From: Fidelibacterota bacterium
GTDB taxonomy: Bacteria > Fidelibacterota > UBA8477
NCBI GenBank assembly: GCA_021734045.1
Contig: JAIPJR010000003.1
Coordinates: 1 to 56,029, forward strand
Reading direction: 5' to 3'
DNA length: 56,029 bases
Shown here: positions 31,986-41,670 of the stretch, one piece after another
Layout: each line of letters opens with the position of its first letter
Numbering within the stretch: the first letter of the stretch is position 1
Notes under the pieces: generated by a model
What the model saw: the letters and a program-made list of their open reading frames with translations, nothing else
What the model was told of the DNA's origin: nothing
Database searches by the model: none
Position numbers and translations under genes: made by a program

Positions 31986-34916
31986 TTAAAATGCATAGTT
32001 GAAACTAAATGACCAATCCCCCGGAACCCAGTTGACATTTTCATCACGCCAATCGTACAAGCCAAGGGGCACATCAATGCGTAGATGAACCGGGGCCAGA
32101 CTGGCAGTGAGCCAATTGGTACGGATCCATTGATAGCGCAGCAAGAGGCTGACGCCCCCATCTCCCAGCGTGTTCCAGGTTCCCGGTTGCTGGAGCGCAA
32201 ATTGTCCCACATCAGCAAAGATGGCCGTGGTGATGTCAACGGGAAGCGGCATATGATTCAACCGGCGTTCCGCCTGTAGATTGAATGCCCACATAAAAGG
32301 TGCGTAAACAGGCGCTGCCGACCAGCCTCTTAGGTTTCCGCCACCAGGCACGCGATAGTGTTTAGCCATTTCCGACAGGTCACTGGTCAGGCCAAGATAG
32401 CGGTTCGCGTCCGAATTAAACTGATGAATTCGCGCGGCGCCACTGGTGGCCGGCAGCTGTTCAACGGGAGCATCCCCGTCTGTTGCGAAACCGGTGAACC
32501 GGGACCGGAGCGTCATGAACGACCAGTTTTTAGTCCGGGTCATACTAAATTCCAATTGACTGAAGGATACACGCCGATTACACAGTGCCGCAGGACCAAA
32601 AGCTGTTTGCGCGTAGAAATTGGCATTGCGGAGCGTCAAATCATACCGGGTTAGAAATTGCGTGTACTGACCAGCCACTGGCAACATGGTATTTACACGA
32701 TCAATATAGACATAATTTACAGCCAGCTTCAGCGCGTGGATGGGCTCTTTCCACAAAACAGCTGACCAGCGTTGTTTGAATGAAAGCTCAGCCTGAGTGA
32801 TACCTTCCAGGAAAGACGCCTCCAGAAGTCCGGTCAATTCCCCACCGCTAAAATTGAATTTCCCCGGCCAGTGTAGGCGCCAGTCTACCGGTTCATCACT
32901 GGCTGAGAGCCATAGCTGTGCGTCAAATTTTCGCATCAATCCCCGGTAATTGCCTCGGAAATCCAGTCCCAGTTTTGTGCCACTGGCATCGGTGTACCCT
33001 ACCAAGGGGGCATACTCCACTGTGTAGGCATCTGGCCGGTAGTTAGCCCAGCCGTGGAGCCGGTAGCGCAGATCCAGTTTGCTGCGGGCATCATTATTCA
33101 GACGGTTCGCGTCCATGAAAATGTCATCAGGATCGATCACCACATTCACCGGTTTGAAGGGCGAGCGAATCGTTACAACGCCATCGGATCGATATCGAAA
33201 CCGGTCCAGTGTACCGGTCTCACGCTGATTGCGCTTCCCAATGACTGCTACATCCACCGGCATGTAATAGGGTCCCACCCGCTTCACCCGTACCGTGGTT
33301 TCGAATCCACCCGCAGCGAGTGGTTTGACTTTGTATCCGTCCAGTGCGTAATCAACGTAGCCGGGTGTCAGAAGCCATTGCTCAAAAAACCAATCTAAAT
33401 CTTCACCACTGGCATCCTCCATCGCTTTGATAAAGTCGGGTGTGGAGGGATGTTTTAGGGCAAATCTGTCATAATAAAGCCGCATACCCTGCAAGAAGCG
33501 CGCTTCACCCAGATAATCCTTCAGCACCGATAGCATGAGTCCCGCTTTGGTATAAACATTCCGCCGGTAGGATTCGTCGTGAATAAAATCCTGACTGCGT
33601 TTCAGAATCGGTTCATTACGAGGCGAGAGCATGTAAGTAAGCGCAAGAAATCGGTCTTCCTCCAGTCGGGAGAGCCACGGTAGGCGTTGGTACTCAAAAT
33701 CGGTGGCTGTATTATTCCAAAAGCGGTCTTCACGGTTGGGATAACGGGTCTCCTGATACCAGCGGGTCTGAAAAGTGGTAAAGCCTTCATCCAGCCAGGC
33801 TTCGTTCATTTCGTCGTTCCCCAAAATACCATAGAACCAGTTATGGCCGATTTCGTGAACCACCAATCCCTCGCTGCTGTAACCATCCATAATCAGCATG
33901 GGATATTCCATGCCGCCACCACCTCTGGATTTCACGATAGTCATTTGTGGATAGGGATAGGGACCAAACCGCGTGCTGAGCCACGCCAGCGCTCGCTCGC
34001 CATATTTAACCTCTTTGCCGCTCCACTCCGAACCCGCAGTGCGGTCGTACAGCACATGGACATCAAGGCCGTTCCATTCACCATGCTCATAAACCAAATC
34101 AGGCGATGCCACCCATGCAAAATCGTGGACCTGCTCTGCCTGGAATGTCACCGACTTGCGCGCCTTTTCCGGCAGGTTAGTCCGGTAGCTGTGGTAAGTG
34201 GCGGCATTCTGCTGATTCCATTCCACCCAATTCACGGTTGTATCCACCCACACATTTACCCAACCCGGATCGCCGTCAATCACCTCACCGGTGGCGCCCA
34301 CAATATAATCCTCCGGTACATTCAGCGTCACGCGAAAGCTTCCAAATTCACCATAGAACTCACCCCAATCCCCGAAGGGGTCAGCCCGCCAGCCATTTTT
34401 ATCGTAAACCACGAACTTGGGATACCATTGGGTCATGTCGAATTGCTCATCTTCCCAGCCTGACCGGTCAAAGTGCTCGTGAATAAGCGAAGTCCAATCC
34501 AGCCTGAAAGTCAACCGCTGTCCCGGTTGCAGCGGCTGGTTCAGAACAATACGCAAAAGCGTGTCATCAAATATGGTATGCTCCAACTGCGTATTGGCGG
34601 CGTCGGTCAAATCGATGGCATTTTCGATGCGGATTCCGGTCCAGGGCTTATCCGGGTCCGGCCGGCCCCATCCCGTCTCACGCGCCTGCTCATCCAGAAT
34701 ACTCCCCGGATTGAATGCGTTGGGAAAAAGGTGCATGAGCAGAAAACTGAGGGTATCAGGCGAATGATTCGAATAGGTCAATGTGGAGCTGGCGGTGAGG
34801 CGTTTCGCTTCCGTGTCCAGGTGGACATCCATGTCATATGCCACCTCCTGCTGCCAATACCCAAACAAATTTGTTACCAACAGCGTCCCCGCTAAAAATA
34901 AAATCCACTTTCCCAT
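31986..34916 (-). CDS. M1 metallopeptidase fused to an Omp85-like outer-membrane barrel
   Basis: This 976-residue protein has a signal peptide (about 1-19) and an M1-family peptidase domain (about 25-600): substrate motif GGGMEYP (333-339), zinc site HEIGH (354-358) with third ligand E377 at the standard 18-residue spacing, and catalytic Tyr Y455. From about 615 the sequence changes to alternating amphipathic strands with PGGGNLRGW (857-865), a FADVG strand (900-904) and a terminal SFSFNYAF, the pattern of the Omp85 barrel superfamily. The peptidase would thus be tethered to the outer membrane by its own barrel. The start has AGGGGGATAGG upstream. It is cotranscribed with the M14 peptidase gene. 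Confidence 0.88.
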   Translation of the reverse strand: MGKWILFLAGTLLVTNLFGYWQQEVAYDMDVHLDTEAKRLTASSTLTYSNHSPDTLSFLLMHLFPNAFNPGSILDEQARETGWGRPDPDKPWTGIRIENAIDLTDAANTQLEHTIFDDTLLRIVLNQPLQPGQRLTFRLDWTSLIHEHFDRSGWEDEQFDMTQWYPKFVVYDKNGWRADPFGDWGEFYGEFGSFRVTLNVPEDYIVGATGEVIDGDPGWVNVWVDTTVNWVEWNQQNAATYHSYRTNLPEKARKSVTFQAEQVHDFAWVASPDLVYEHGEWNGLDVHVLYDRTAGSEWSGKEVKYGERALAWLSTRFGPYPYPQMTIVKSRGGGGMEYPMLIMDGYSSEGLVVHEIGHNWFYGILGNDEMNEAWLDEGFTTFQTRWYQETRYPNREDRFWNNTATDFEYQRLPWLSRLEEDRFLALTYMLSPRNEPILKRSQDFIHDESYRRNVYTKAGLMLSVLKDYLGEARFLQGMRLYYDRFALKHPSTPDFIKAMEDASGEDLDWFFEQWLLTPGYVDYALDGYKVKPLAAGGFETTVRVKRVGPYYMPVDVAVIGKRNQRETGTLDRFRYRSDGVVTIRSPFKPVNVVIDPDDIFMDANRLNNDARSKLDLRYRLHGWANYRPDAYTVEYAPLVGYTDASGTKLGLDFRGNYRGLMRKFDAQLWLSASDEPVDWRLHWPGKFNFSGGELTGLLEASFLEGITQAELSFKQRWSAVLWKEPIHALKLAVNYVYIDRVNTMLPVAGQYTQFLTRYDLTLRNANFYAQTAFGPAALCNRRVSFSQLEFSMTRTKNWSFMTLRSRFTGFATDGDAPVEQLPATSGAARIHQFNSDANRYLGLTSDLSEMAKHYRVPGGGNLRGWSAAPVYAPFMWAFNLQAERRLNHMPLPVDITTAIFADVGQFALQQPGTWNTLGDGGVSLLLRYQWIRTNWLTASLAPVHLRIDVPLGLYDWRDENVNWVPGDWSFSFNYAF

Positions 34917-35092
34917 ATCACCTATCCCCCTCTAAAAACTTTAGTCTCCTTAATAACCTTCCGCCCGGGGCGCAAAAAACCATTTCTCCCGTCTGATTCT
35001 GGATTGGTAAAATGTAAACGAAATGGCGATGGATACAAAGCGAGGCCACACCTCATCACGACACACAATGGTGGTGAAAAAAACCCGATACT

Positions 35093-36904
35093 TTATTGCG
35101 CTTCAGCTTGCTGTAAGCGATTCAGAAATTCATCTGCTTTTTCAAATCCGGTCAGGCGTAGCGCGGTCAATTCTTTTCCCGCGGAGGAAATGAATATATA
35201 GGTAGGAACTCCCTTCACGGCATATCGGCGCTGCAGCGTCTGTTCATACGCACCCTTTGCCGTGGTGAGATCAATTTTAATGAGCTGGAATGCGTTGGCC
35301 CGTTCGATTACGCGGGGATCCGCAAAAGTAAAATTATCCATCTCCCGGCAGGGAATACACCAGTCTGCATAAAAGTCCAGCAGAATCGGTTTATCTGTCT
35401 CCAAGGCAGCATCAAAAGCTTCCATTGTGGTCGGTTTTTGCCAATCCACCTCAGCCGTAGCCTGAACCGTTTTCCCGGGCATCAGCAGCCAGGTAGAAAG
35501 CACTATCGCCCCAATACCAATGACATTTTTCAGGGTCATGAAAATCGGCGCATCACGGCCATTTTTATCCAAAACGATCAGATAAAAACCGGACAGAAAA
35601 ATAAACCCGCCGAATAGCCAATTACCCGCCGTGCCCAATAATGGTAGGATGAAATAAATAGCCATGCCAATGAGGATCAGACCAAAAATGACCCGGACAC
35701 CCACCATCCAGGCACCGGAACGGGGCAGGTTATGAATGCGGCTGGAAAACATTGCTAAAAACAGATAGGGCAAGCCCAATCCTAAAGCCAAAACAAAGAA
35801 CATCCAGAATCCCAACACGACACTCTGCAATTGGGCCACATAAGTGAGCAGCCCAATGACGAACGGACCCACACAGGGGGCCGCCACGATCCCCAGTGTC
35901 AGCCCCATAAACAGCGCGCCAAATATGCCCGAACGGCTGCGCCCGGCCGCCAGCATTAATCCGGAGGGTAAACGGAATTCATAGACACCAAACATGGACA
36001 AGGATAGCGCCACCAGCAATAGCGCAATTCCCACCAGGACAATGGGATTGGTGAGGAGTGAGCCGAACAGGGCACCGGTACTGGCTGCAATCACGCCCAG
36101 AATGGAGTAGGTAATGGCAATGCCCAGCACATAGGCCAGGGCTGCCTGGAAAGTCTTGCCTCGCGAGGTATCCCGTCCTCCGAAAAAACTTACCGTGATG
36201 GGAATTAACGGATAGACACACGGTGTCAGATTGAGCGCCAGTCCACCCAGAAAAATTAATAGAAAGGTTAAAAAGAGCCCCTTATCATCCACCAAGCCGG
36301 CAATATTATCAGCGTCCAGTGTTTCCGGTTCCGCATTCGCACCAGCCTCCTCTCCCATGGGCACAGATTCGGTAAAAACTTCCGGATGCTGCTGCGTGAT
36401 CTCACTTCCCAGCGGAACGACCGTCAGGCTGATTTGAAAGGGAATTTCCACCGGGATCAGACAGGTCTTGTCATCACACGGCTGGTAACTCACACCCCCT
36501 TTTAGCTTTACCGATGTTAGCGCCGGATCGGTGGCAGTGAGTGTGTTAAACAGGGTAATCCGGCCACCATAAACGGCTGCCGGCTCATCAATTCCCGCCA
36601 CTGCCAGCATCTCCGGTTCCGGAAATTGCCAGCCCGACAGCGTAACGCCCTCCACTGGCTCCATACTGACTTCTGTGGGTATGGTGAACGCCTCTTCATC
36701 TCCCGGGGCGTAAATATGCCAACCTGGCAGGATATCCAAGACCAGTGCGATACGAACCGATTGCTGCAGGACAACTTCTGACTGGTGGGTGTAGGGTTTT
36801 ACCGAGACCACCTCATCGGCAGAAAGGTTCTGGGCAATGAGTGTTCCGGGTGCCACGCTAAGCAGCAGTGCGAAAACGAGGAGATGAGGAGGTAATCGTT
36901 TCAT
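35093..36904 (-). CDS. dsbD: Thiol:disulfide interchange protein DsbD
   Basis: This is a full-length 603-residue DsbD, which passes electrons from cytoplasmic thioredoxin to periplasmic disulfides. All three Cys pairs are seen: C143/C148 in the N-terminal periplasmic domain (QPCDDKTCLIP), C229 (LTPCVYPLIP) and C344 (AAPCVGPF) in the eight-helix membrane domain, and C516/C519 in the C-terminal thioredoxin-like DWCIPC. A signal peptide precedes (to about 25). It would supply reductant for cytochrome c maturation, in keeping with the six-haem cytochrome in this window. It follows the patatin gene after 88 bases. Confidence 0.96.
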   Translation of the reverse strand: MKRLPPHLLVFALLLSVAPGTLIAQNLSADEVVSVKPYTHQSEVVLQQSVRIALVLDILPGWHIYAPGDEEAFTIPTEVSMEPVEGVTLSGWQFPEPEMLAVAGIDEPAAVYGGRITLFNTLTATDPALTSVKLKGGVSYQPCDDKTCLIPVEIPFQISLTVVPLGSEITQQHPEVFTESVPMGEEAGANAEPETLDADNIAGLVDDKGLFLTFLLIFLGGLALNLTPCVYPLIPITVSFFGGRDTSRGKTFQAALAYVLGIAITYSILGVIAASTGALFGSLLTNPIVLVGIALLLVALSLSMFGVYEFRLPSGLMLAAGRSRSGIFGALFMGLTLGIVAAPCVGPFVIGLLTYVAQLQSVVLGFWMFFVLALGLGLPYLFLAMFSSRIHNLPRSGAWMVGVRVIFGLILIGMAIYFILPLLGTAGNWLFGGFIFLSGFYLIVLDKNGRDAPIFMTLKNVIGIGAIVLSTWLLMPGKTVQATAEVDWQKPTTMEAFDAALETDKPILLDFYADWCIPCREMDNFTFADPRVIERANAFQLIKIDLTTAKGAYEQTLQRRYAVKGVPTYIFISSAGKELTALRLTGFEKADEFLNRLQQAEAQ

Positions 36905-36992
36905 GAATCTATCCTTGACTGGGAATTGAACAAATTTGACGCATCGTGGATTTGAGACAGGGAGAATGCGATGGGTTACATTTTAAGCGGTG

Positions 36993-37907
36993 TCAGCGAG
37001 CAAATCGTCTGAGCCGGCTCAGCCAGGGATGCCGGTAGCGCCAGAGTGCCTGATGAATCTCTTCCAAATGGGTTTCTGCAGCCGTTCGACCAGCCTGTAC
37101 AAACTCTTCGGTGCGATCAAATTCCGACCAGTGAATCCCAATGAAAGGTGGCATGATAACCACATCTGATTCCCGATTCAATAACATCCGGTAGTGATAG
37201 GATTTAATGCCTTCCGCCTGCGACATAATAGCCATGGCGTTATCAATAGGTGCGTCGGCGTTGATGGACTGTCCCACATCTACTGCTACCACCACATCGG
37301 CACCCATCTTCCGGGCCAGTCGGACAGGAACCTGCTGGGTGACTCCGCCATCCACCAGTGTTCGCCCGTTAACCTGAACCGGTGGAACAAATCCCGGAAT
37401 CGCCGAACTGGCCAGAATTGCGGTCACCAAATCACCACTGGTGAAATACACATCCTCTCCGCTTTTAAGATCAGTCGCCACAACGCCCAGGCTCACGCCA
37501 TCCCGTACCCAACGATCCTCGGTGATTAAAAACTCTGTCACCTGCCGGAGTTTATCCAGGCGAATTAAACCCGGCCGGGATTGGGCCAGGTTAATGACAA
37601 TGCGATCCTGAACAAACCGGGCAACCTGATGCCAGAATGACCCGCCCTGACGATCCTGCACATGGATTCTCCCAACGCCCAGGTTCTGGTATAAATCGCT
37701 GTGAAAAAGCGCTAGTAAATCTTCAATAATGCCCTGCACATCACCATGTTTGATGTACAAGCCTCCCACCACCGACCCAAAACTGGAACCGGCGATAATG
37801 TCCGGACGTATGCCCGCTTCAGCCAGTACCTGCAGGACCCCGATATGGGCAAACCCCCGGGCACCACCGCCCCCCAGTGCCAATCCAAGTACCGGTTTAG
37901 CTGGCAT
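36993..37907 (-). CDS. Patatin-like phospholipase (RssA type)
   Basis: This 304-residue cytoplasmic patatin-fold lipid hydrolase has the glycine-rich oxyanion motif GGGGARGF (12-19), the nucleophile S42 in GSSFG and the dyad Asp D186 in DGG. The length and lack of a signal fit RssA/YchK-type proteins rather than secreted ExoU-like toxins. Its start overlaps the cyclophilin gene by 11 bases, so the two are co-translated. The substrate is unknown; a phospholipid acyl chain is expected. Confidence 0.93.
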   Translation of the reverse strand: MPAKPVLGLALGGGGARGFAHIGVLQVLAEAGIRPDIIAGSSFGSVVGGLYIKHGDVQGIIEDLLALFHSDLYQNLGVGRIHVQDRQGGSFWHQVARFVQDRIVINLAQSRPGLIRLDKLRQVTEFLITEDRWVRDGVSLGVVATDLKSGEDVYFTSGDLVTAILASSAIPGFVPPVQVNGRTLVDGGVTQQVPVRLARKMGADVVVAVDVGQSINADAPIDNAMAIMSQAEGIKSYHYRMLLNRESDVVIMPPFIGIHWSEFDRTEEFVQAGRTAAETHLEEIHQALWRYRHPWLSRLRRFAR

Positions 37908-38556
37908 CGGACTTCATTTTGTAGAATTCAGCTTTGTCCATGAGCGTGGTGTTGGTGATAAAAATGGACTCAATGGGATTGTCGCGTCGATCGGTGGGCA
38001 CCTGCGCCATCAAATCAACATTGTTCATCCCCTCCACCACGGTTCCGAAAACAGTATAATTCCCGTCCAATTGAGTCAGCGGTGCCAGGCAGAAATAGAA
38101 TTGGCTGCCGCTGGATGCTTTGGCCGGATTGTTGTCCCGGGCCGCACCCACACTGCCACGCAAATGGGGTTGACCTATCTCAGCGGGAATACGATCCCCA
38201 ACGCCGCCCATACCGTCATCTTCACGGGAATCATTCAGCGTGTTTGGATCACCCCCCTGTACCACAAAATTGGGGATGATGCGATGAAAATAGGTTCCTT
38301 TCAACACCCCACTCCGCATGAGATTCTTGAAATTTTCCGCATGCAAGGGCGCTGCCTCTTCAAACAGGTCAATGACCACGCGGCCGTAGCTGGTTTCTAA
38401 AATTGCCAGGGTATCACCCATATTACTCACATCCATTTCTTTAGCTGATGGTTGACTCGCCGATGAATCTGCACCGTCTTCCGATGTCTTTTTACCACAA
38501 CTCATCAGTAGCATACCTGCCAGCAGTAGTACACCGAATTGATTCATTCGTCGCAT
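37897..38556 (-). CDS. Cyclophilin-type peptidyl-prolyl isomerase, lipoprotein
   Basis: This 219-residue protein has a lipobox (LLMSCGKK, about 17-24), a short Ser-rich linker and a single cyclophilin domain with YFHRIIPNFVVQGGDP, SQFYFCL and YTVFGTVVEGM, the usual core residues of the isomerase. It would help fold proteins at the periplasmic face of a membrane. AGGAG lies six bases before ATG 38556. It sits in a four-gene run with the YycJ-type hydrolase, patatin and dsbD. Confidence 0.94.
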   Translation of the reverse strand: MRRMNQFGVLLLAGMLLMSCGKKTSEDGADSSASQPSAKEMDVSNMGDTLAILETSYGRVVIDLFEEAAPLHAENFKNLMRSGVLKGTYFHRIIPNFVVQGGDPNTLNDSREDDGMGGVGDRIPAEIGQPHLRGSVGAARDNNPAKASSGSQFYFCLAPLTQLDGNYTVFGTVVEGMNNVDLMAQVPTDRRDNPIESIFITNTTLMDKAEFYKMKSDAS

Positions 38557-38564
38557 AATAACTC

Positions 38565-39350
38565 CTATTCCACTTCAATAATTGGGGATGGCTCGTACTG
38601 ACTGGCAATCTCCAGCTCCAGGGGCACATCCTGTCTGTTCTCTACCGTAGCCCGGGCTTTCTCGGGCAGATTGTTCTTTTCGCTTAAATGTCCCAGCATC
38701 ACCCGGCGTAACCGACCTAGTGTTGCCAATAATCGGATAAATTCACTGGAATGGTCATTGCTCAGGTGCCCGTAATTTCCATGCACACGCGCTTTGAGGA
38801 ATGCCGGATACGGTCCGTTCCACAACATATCATGGTCATAATTGGCTTCCATAAGCAGGAATGACACATCCTTTAACGCTAGAAAATTATCCTCGGTTAC
38901 AGCACCCAGATCGGTCATGTAGCCCAGTGAAACCTTCTCGTTTTGCACCACGAAACCGGTGGAAGACTGGGAGTCATGCAGGGTCGGGACACACTGCACC
39001 TGTAGCGAGCCCACTTGAAATCGGTCGCCTGCGTTAAAAAAATGGACCCTGGGTTCAAAATGTCGCGGCTCCGGAAAGGCTTGCGGCAATGCCCGGTAAC
39101 TGATTGGGTTAATGAAGAATTGCAGCTTCTGTTGCCGCTCGAAGAGACGCTTACAGCCGTTCACATGATCACCATGCTCATGGGTAATGAGGACCGCTTC
39201 CACATCATCGATATCCAATGCCAAAAGCGCCATCCGTTTCCGGATCTGGGCTGCCGATAATCCTGCATCAATGAGAATCATATTGCTCTCATTAAACACG
39301 ATGCTGGCATTGCCCTTACTTCCGCTTCCCAGATTCACAAACTTTAGCAT
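38565..39350 (-). CDS. YycJ/WalJ-type metallo-beta-lactamase-fold hydrolase
   Basis: This 261-residue hydrolase has the two-metal motif H57-E-H59-G-D61-H62 (THEHGDHV), a preceding SGSKGNAS at 9-16 and later EANYDHDML and HLSNDHS, which together are characteristic of YycJ/WalJ proteins. In Firmicutes these take part in cell-wall coordination and DNA repair; many are probable 5'-exonuclease-like enzymes. The frame is open from TTG 39362, but ATG 39350 gives the typical MLKFVNLGSGSKGN start. It leads a four-gene unit. Confidence 0.93.
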   Translation of the reverse strand: MLKFVNLGSGSKGNASIVFNESNMILIDAGLSAAQIRKRMALLALDIDDVEAVLITHEHGDHVNGCKRLFERQQKLQFFINPISYRALPQAFPEPRHFEPRVHFFNAGDRFQVGSLQVQCVPTLHDSQSSTGFVVQNEKVSLGYMTDLGAVTEDNFLALKDVSFLLMEANYDHDMLWNGPYPAFLKARVHGNYGHLSNDHSSEFIRLLATLGRLRRVMLGHLSEKNNLPEKARATVENRQDVPLELEIASQYEPSPIIEVE

Positions 39351-39494
39351 AATACCTGTCAATTTGTCCGGTAGTTCTTTTGTCTGCTGATAGCGATTTT
39401 TTCCTCGCTACAGGTCTGAAAAATAGTCTGCCGCTCGTGGAATCCAACGGGATATTCGCCCAGCCGTTAATCCCGTTGCGAAAGCCGTGGCCGC

Positions 39495-40088
39495 ATGGTA
39501 AAATTGGACGCTATGGTCAGCATCCCTCCCGGCAATATCACCGAATTTCCCTACGAATCCAAAACCCGGCTCATTGCTGCCACGCTCAACTACGCCATTG
39601 AACTGGTGGAGAAGTTATCCGCCAAAGACGCGGATCGGATTATCGCCATCTCGGAAGGATTGGTGGAAAGTTACGGTACTGAAACGAAATTCACGAAAAA
39701 TACCGTCCGCAAATACTTCGCTTACCCGGACACATTGCCCTTCATCGGGTTGCTCCACGACAAAATCATCGGATTCATCATCGGGGTTCCGCTGGAACAT
39801 TTTTCGGATGAGCCCTGGGCGCGGGTGGATACTTGTCTGGGTGAACACAATACCGTTTACACCTACGCCTTTGTGATGGATCGTAAGTATCGCAGCAGCG
39901 GGTACGGCAAATCGCTGAAACGGGTCTATTTGAATTGGCTGAGAAAACGGGGATTCAGTTATGTCTCCGGCCATGTCCAGGAAGGTGTGGCCCAACGCTG
40001 GTCCCGTTCAACCATGGTCTTGGAACGCTTCCCCGACTGGCATAATACGGGCAAAGTATTTGAATATTATCGCCGTCCCCTGGCGTAA
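39495..40088 (+). CDS. GNAT-family acetyltransferase
   Basis: This 197-residue protein has the GNAT core from about residue 60: a strand GLLHDKIIGFIIGVPLE, then YTYAFVMDRKYRSSGYGKSLKRVYLNWLR, where RSSGYGK is the acetyl-CoA loop. It ends in a WHNTGKVFEYYRRPL C-terminal motif. The acceptor cannot be inferred. Two ATG codons are possible (39495 and 39513) and neither has a strong ribosome-binding site. It is divergent from the YycJ-type gene and 134 bases before proline dehydrogenase. Confidence 0.82.
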   Translation: MVKLDAMVSIPPGNITEFPYESKTRLIAATLNYAIELVEKLSAKDADRIIAISEGLVESYGTETKFTKNTVRKYFAYPDTLPFIGLLHDKIIGFIIGVPLEHFSDEPWARVDTCLGEHNTVYTYAFVMDRKYRSSGYGKSLKRVYLNWLRKRGFSYVSGHVQEGVAQRWSRSTMVLERFPDWHNTGKVFEYYRRPLA

Positions 40089-40222
40089 TACAATGTCGTT
40101 GAAATAGATACGAATATTCATTATCAATGTTTTCATCATCAGCCCCAAATGATGTTTCAGACCGATTCAGGCCTGCTTTTTGCCACGCATGGAATGACTG
40201 CTAAAGCTACTATTCAGGAGAA

Positions 40223-41128
40223 ATGACCGTGTTAAACCGATTGATCGTGAGTACCATGCCCCTGATGCCCCGCTGGTTTATTAAACTCTTTTCCCGGCGC
40301 TACATTGCCGGTGAAGCGGTGGAAGATGCCATGAATCTCTGCACCCGATTGAAAGCGGAGGAGTTTGAAACCACACTGGATATTCTGGGAGAATCCATCT
40401 CAACCGTCGAAGAGGCCAATGCATCGCGTGAGGCGTACATTGAGTTGATTCGACGAGTGTCCCAACAATCCTTCTCAAAAAACATCAGTCTAAAACCCAC
40501 CGCGTTGGGATTGAATCTGGATTTTGAGCTGGCGAAAGAAAATATCACTGCCGTCATCCGGTTTGCTCATGAGAACGATTTTTTTGTGCGCATTGACATG
40601 GAGGATTCGCCCTACACAAGTCAGACATTAGATATTTATCGTAGCTTACGTGCAGAATTTCCACGTATCGGCACGGTCATACAGGCTTACCTGCATCGTA
40701 GTGAAGCAGATGTGACATCGATCGCAGCTGAGGGGGGTAACCTGCGAATTTGTAAAGGAATCTACCGCGAATCCCCCACCATCGCCTTTCAGGACAAGGA
40801 GGCGATTCGGGAAAATTACCTGCAATTGGTAAAAACCATGCTGTCCGCCCGGGCGTATGTGGGCATCGCCACCCACGATATCTATCTCATCGATACCCTT
40901 GAAGCCTATATCCGGGATAAGGGCATACCGGCAGAAAACTATGAGTTTCAAGCACTGCTGGGCGTTCCCATTGAGCATCGCCTGGAAGCACTCCGCGACG
41001 CTGGCCATACAATGCGGATTTATGTTCCCTTCGGCGAACAATGGTATGCCTACAGCTCGCGCAGGCTGAAAGAAAATCCGGATGTGGCCGGGTATGTTCT
41101 GAAGAACCTGTTCAAATTCGGGAAATAA
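40223..41128 (+). CDS. Proline dehydrogenase (monofunctional)
   Basis: This 301-residue flavoenzyme oxidises proline to pyrroline-5-carboxylate. The barrel motifs NISLKPTALGLNL, FFVRIDMEDSPYT, GTVIQAYLHRSEAD, LRICKGIYRE and YEFQALLGVP follow the order and length of Thermus-type PutB enzymes. CAGGAG lies before ATG 40223. The pyrroline-5-carboxylate dehydrogenase is not in the window. The gene seems monocistronic or pairs with the CoA-binding gene 74 bases downstream. Confidence 0.93.
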   Translation: MTVLNRLIVSTMPLMPRWFIKLFSRRYIAGEAVEDAMNLCTRLKAEEFETTLDILGESISTVEEANASREAYIELIRRVSQQSFSKNISLKPTALGLNLDFELAKENITAVIRFAHENDFFVRIDMEDSPYTSQTLDIYRSLRAEFPRIGTVIQAYLHRSEADVTSIAAEGGNLRICKGIYRESPTIAFQDKEAIRENYLQLVKTMLSARAYVGIATHDIYLIDTLEAYIRDKGIPAENYEFQALLGVPIEHRLEALRDAGHTMRIYVPFGEQWYAYSSRRLKENPDVAGYVLKNLFKFGK

Positions 41129-41202
41129 CCTGCCCCTGCGGTTTTACCCGATTAATACATCCAAACCATCTGTGTTCATCATAATCGTACAGGAGTATTA
41201 TC

Positions 41203-41604
41203 ATGCATGATTTGATAAATTTACTGAAAAACGCCAAAACTATCGTCGTGGTGGGAGCCTCTCCCAACCCGGATCGGCCGAGTCACTACATTTCCAAATA
41301 CCTCATGAACCAAGGCTATACGGTGATTCCTGTGAATCCGGGGCACGATAAACTCTTTGGGCAAACCTGTTACCCCCGTGTCCGGGACATCCCTGAATCC
41401 CACACCATTGACATTGTGGATATCTTCCGCCGCTCTGACCAGGTCATTCCCATTGTGGAGGATGCCATCGAAAGGGGAGCCGGTTTTATCTGGATGCAGG
41501 ATGGTGTCATTAATCCGGAAGCCAAAAAACAGGCCGAAGCAGCCGGTATTCCGGTAGAGATGAACAATTGCATCTACCGGGTACATATGCGTTCCGGATT
41601 ATAG
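41203..41604 (+). CDS. CoA-binding domain protein (YccU-like)
   Basis: This 133-residue single-domain protein has the Rossmann-like CoA-binding fold of succinyl-CoA synthetase alpha: VVVGASPNPDRPSHYISKYL (glycine loop), YTVIPVNPGHDKLFG, then VDIFRRSDQVIPIVEDAIERGAGFIWMQDGV. These proteins are common and bind CoA, but their role is not firmly known. AGGAG fixes ATG 41203. It is convergent with nadK; the 66-base gap holds a small AGGAAA/TTTCCT hairpin (41636-41656). Confidence 0.9.
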   Translation: MHDLINLLKNAKTIVVVGASPNPDRPSHYISKYLMNQGYTVIPVNPGHDKLFGQTCYPRVRDIPESHTIDIVDIFRRSDQVIPIVEDAIERGAGFIWMQDGVINPEAKKQAEAAGIPVEMNNCIYRVHMRSGL

Positions 41605-41670
41605 CCTGTCTAAATTTTTCAATCGATTTAGGCTAAGGAAAACTGGATTCTTTCCTGGAAAAATCGCCGT

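Noticed and set aside
36993-37907. Patatin as an anti-phage or toxin effector
   Set aside because: It has the RssA-type housekeeping layout in a cyclophilin/dsbD operon with no cyclase, NTPase or other defence gene nearby.
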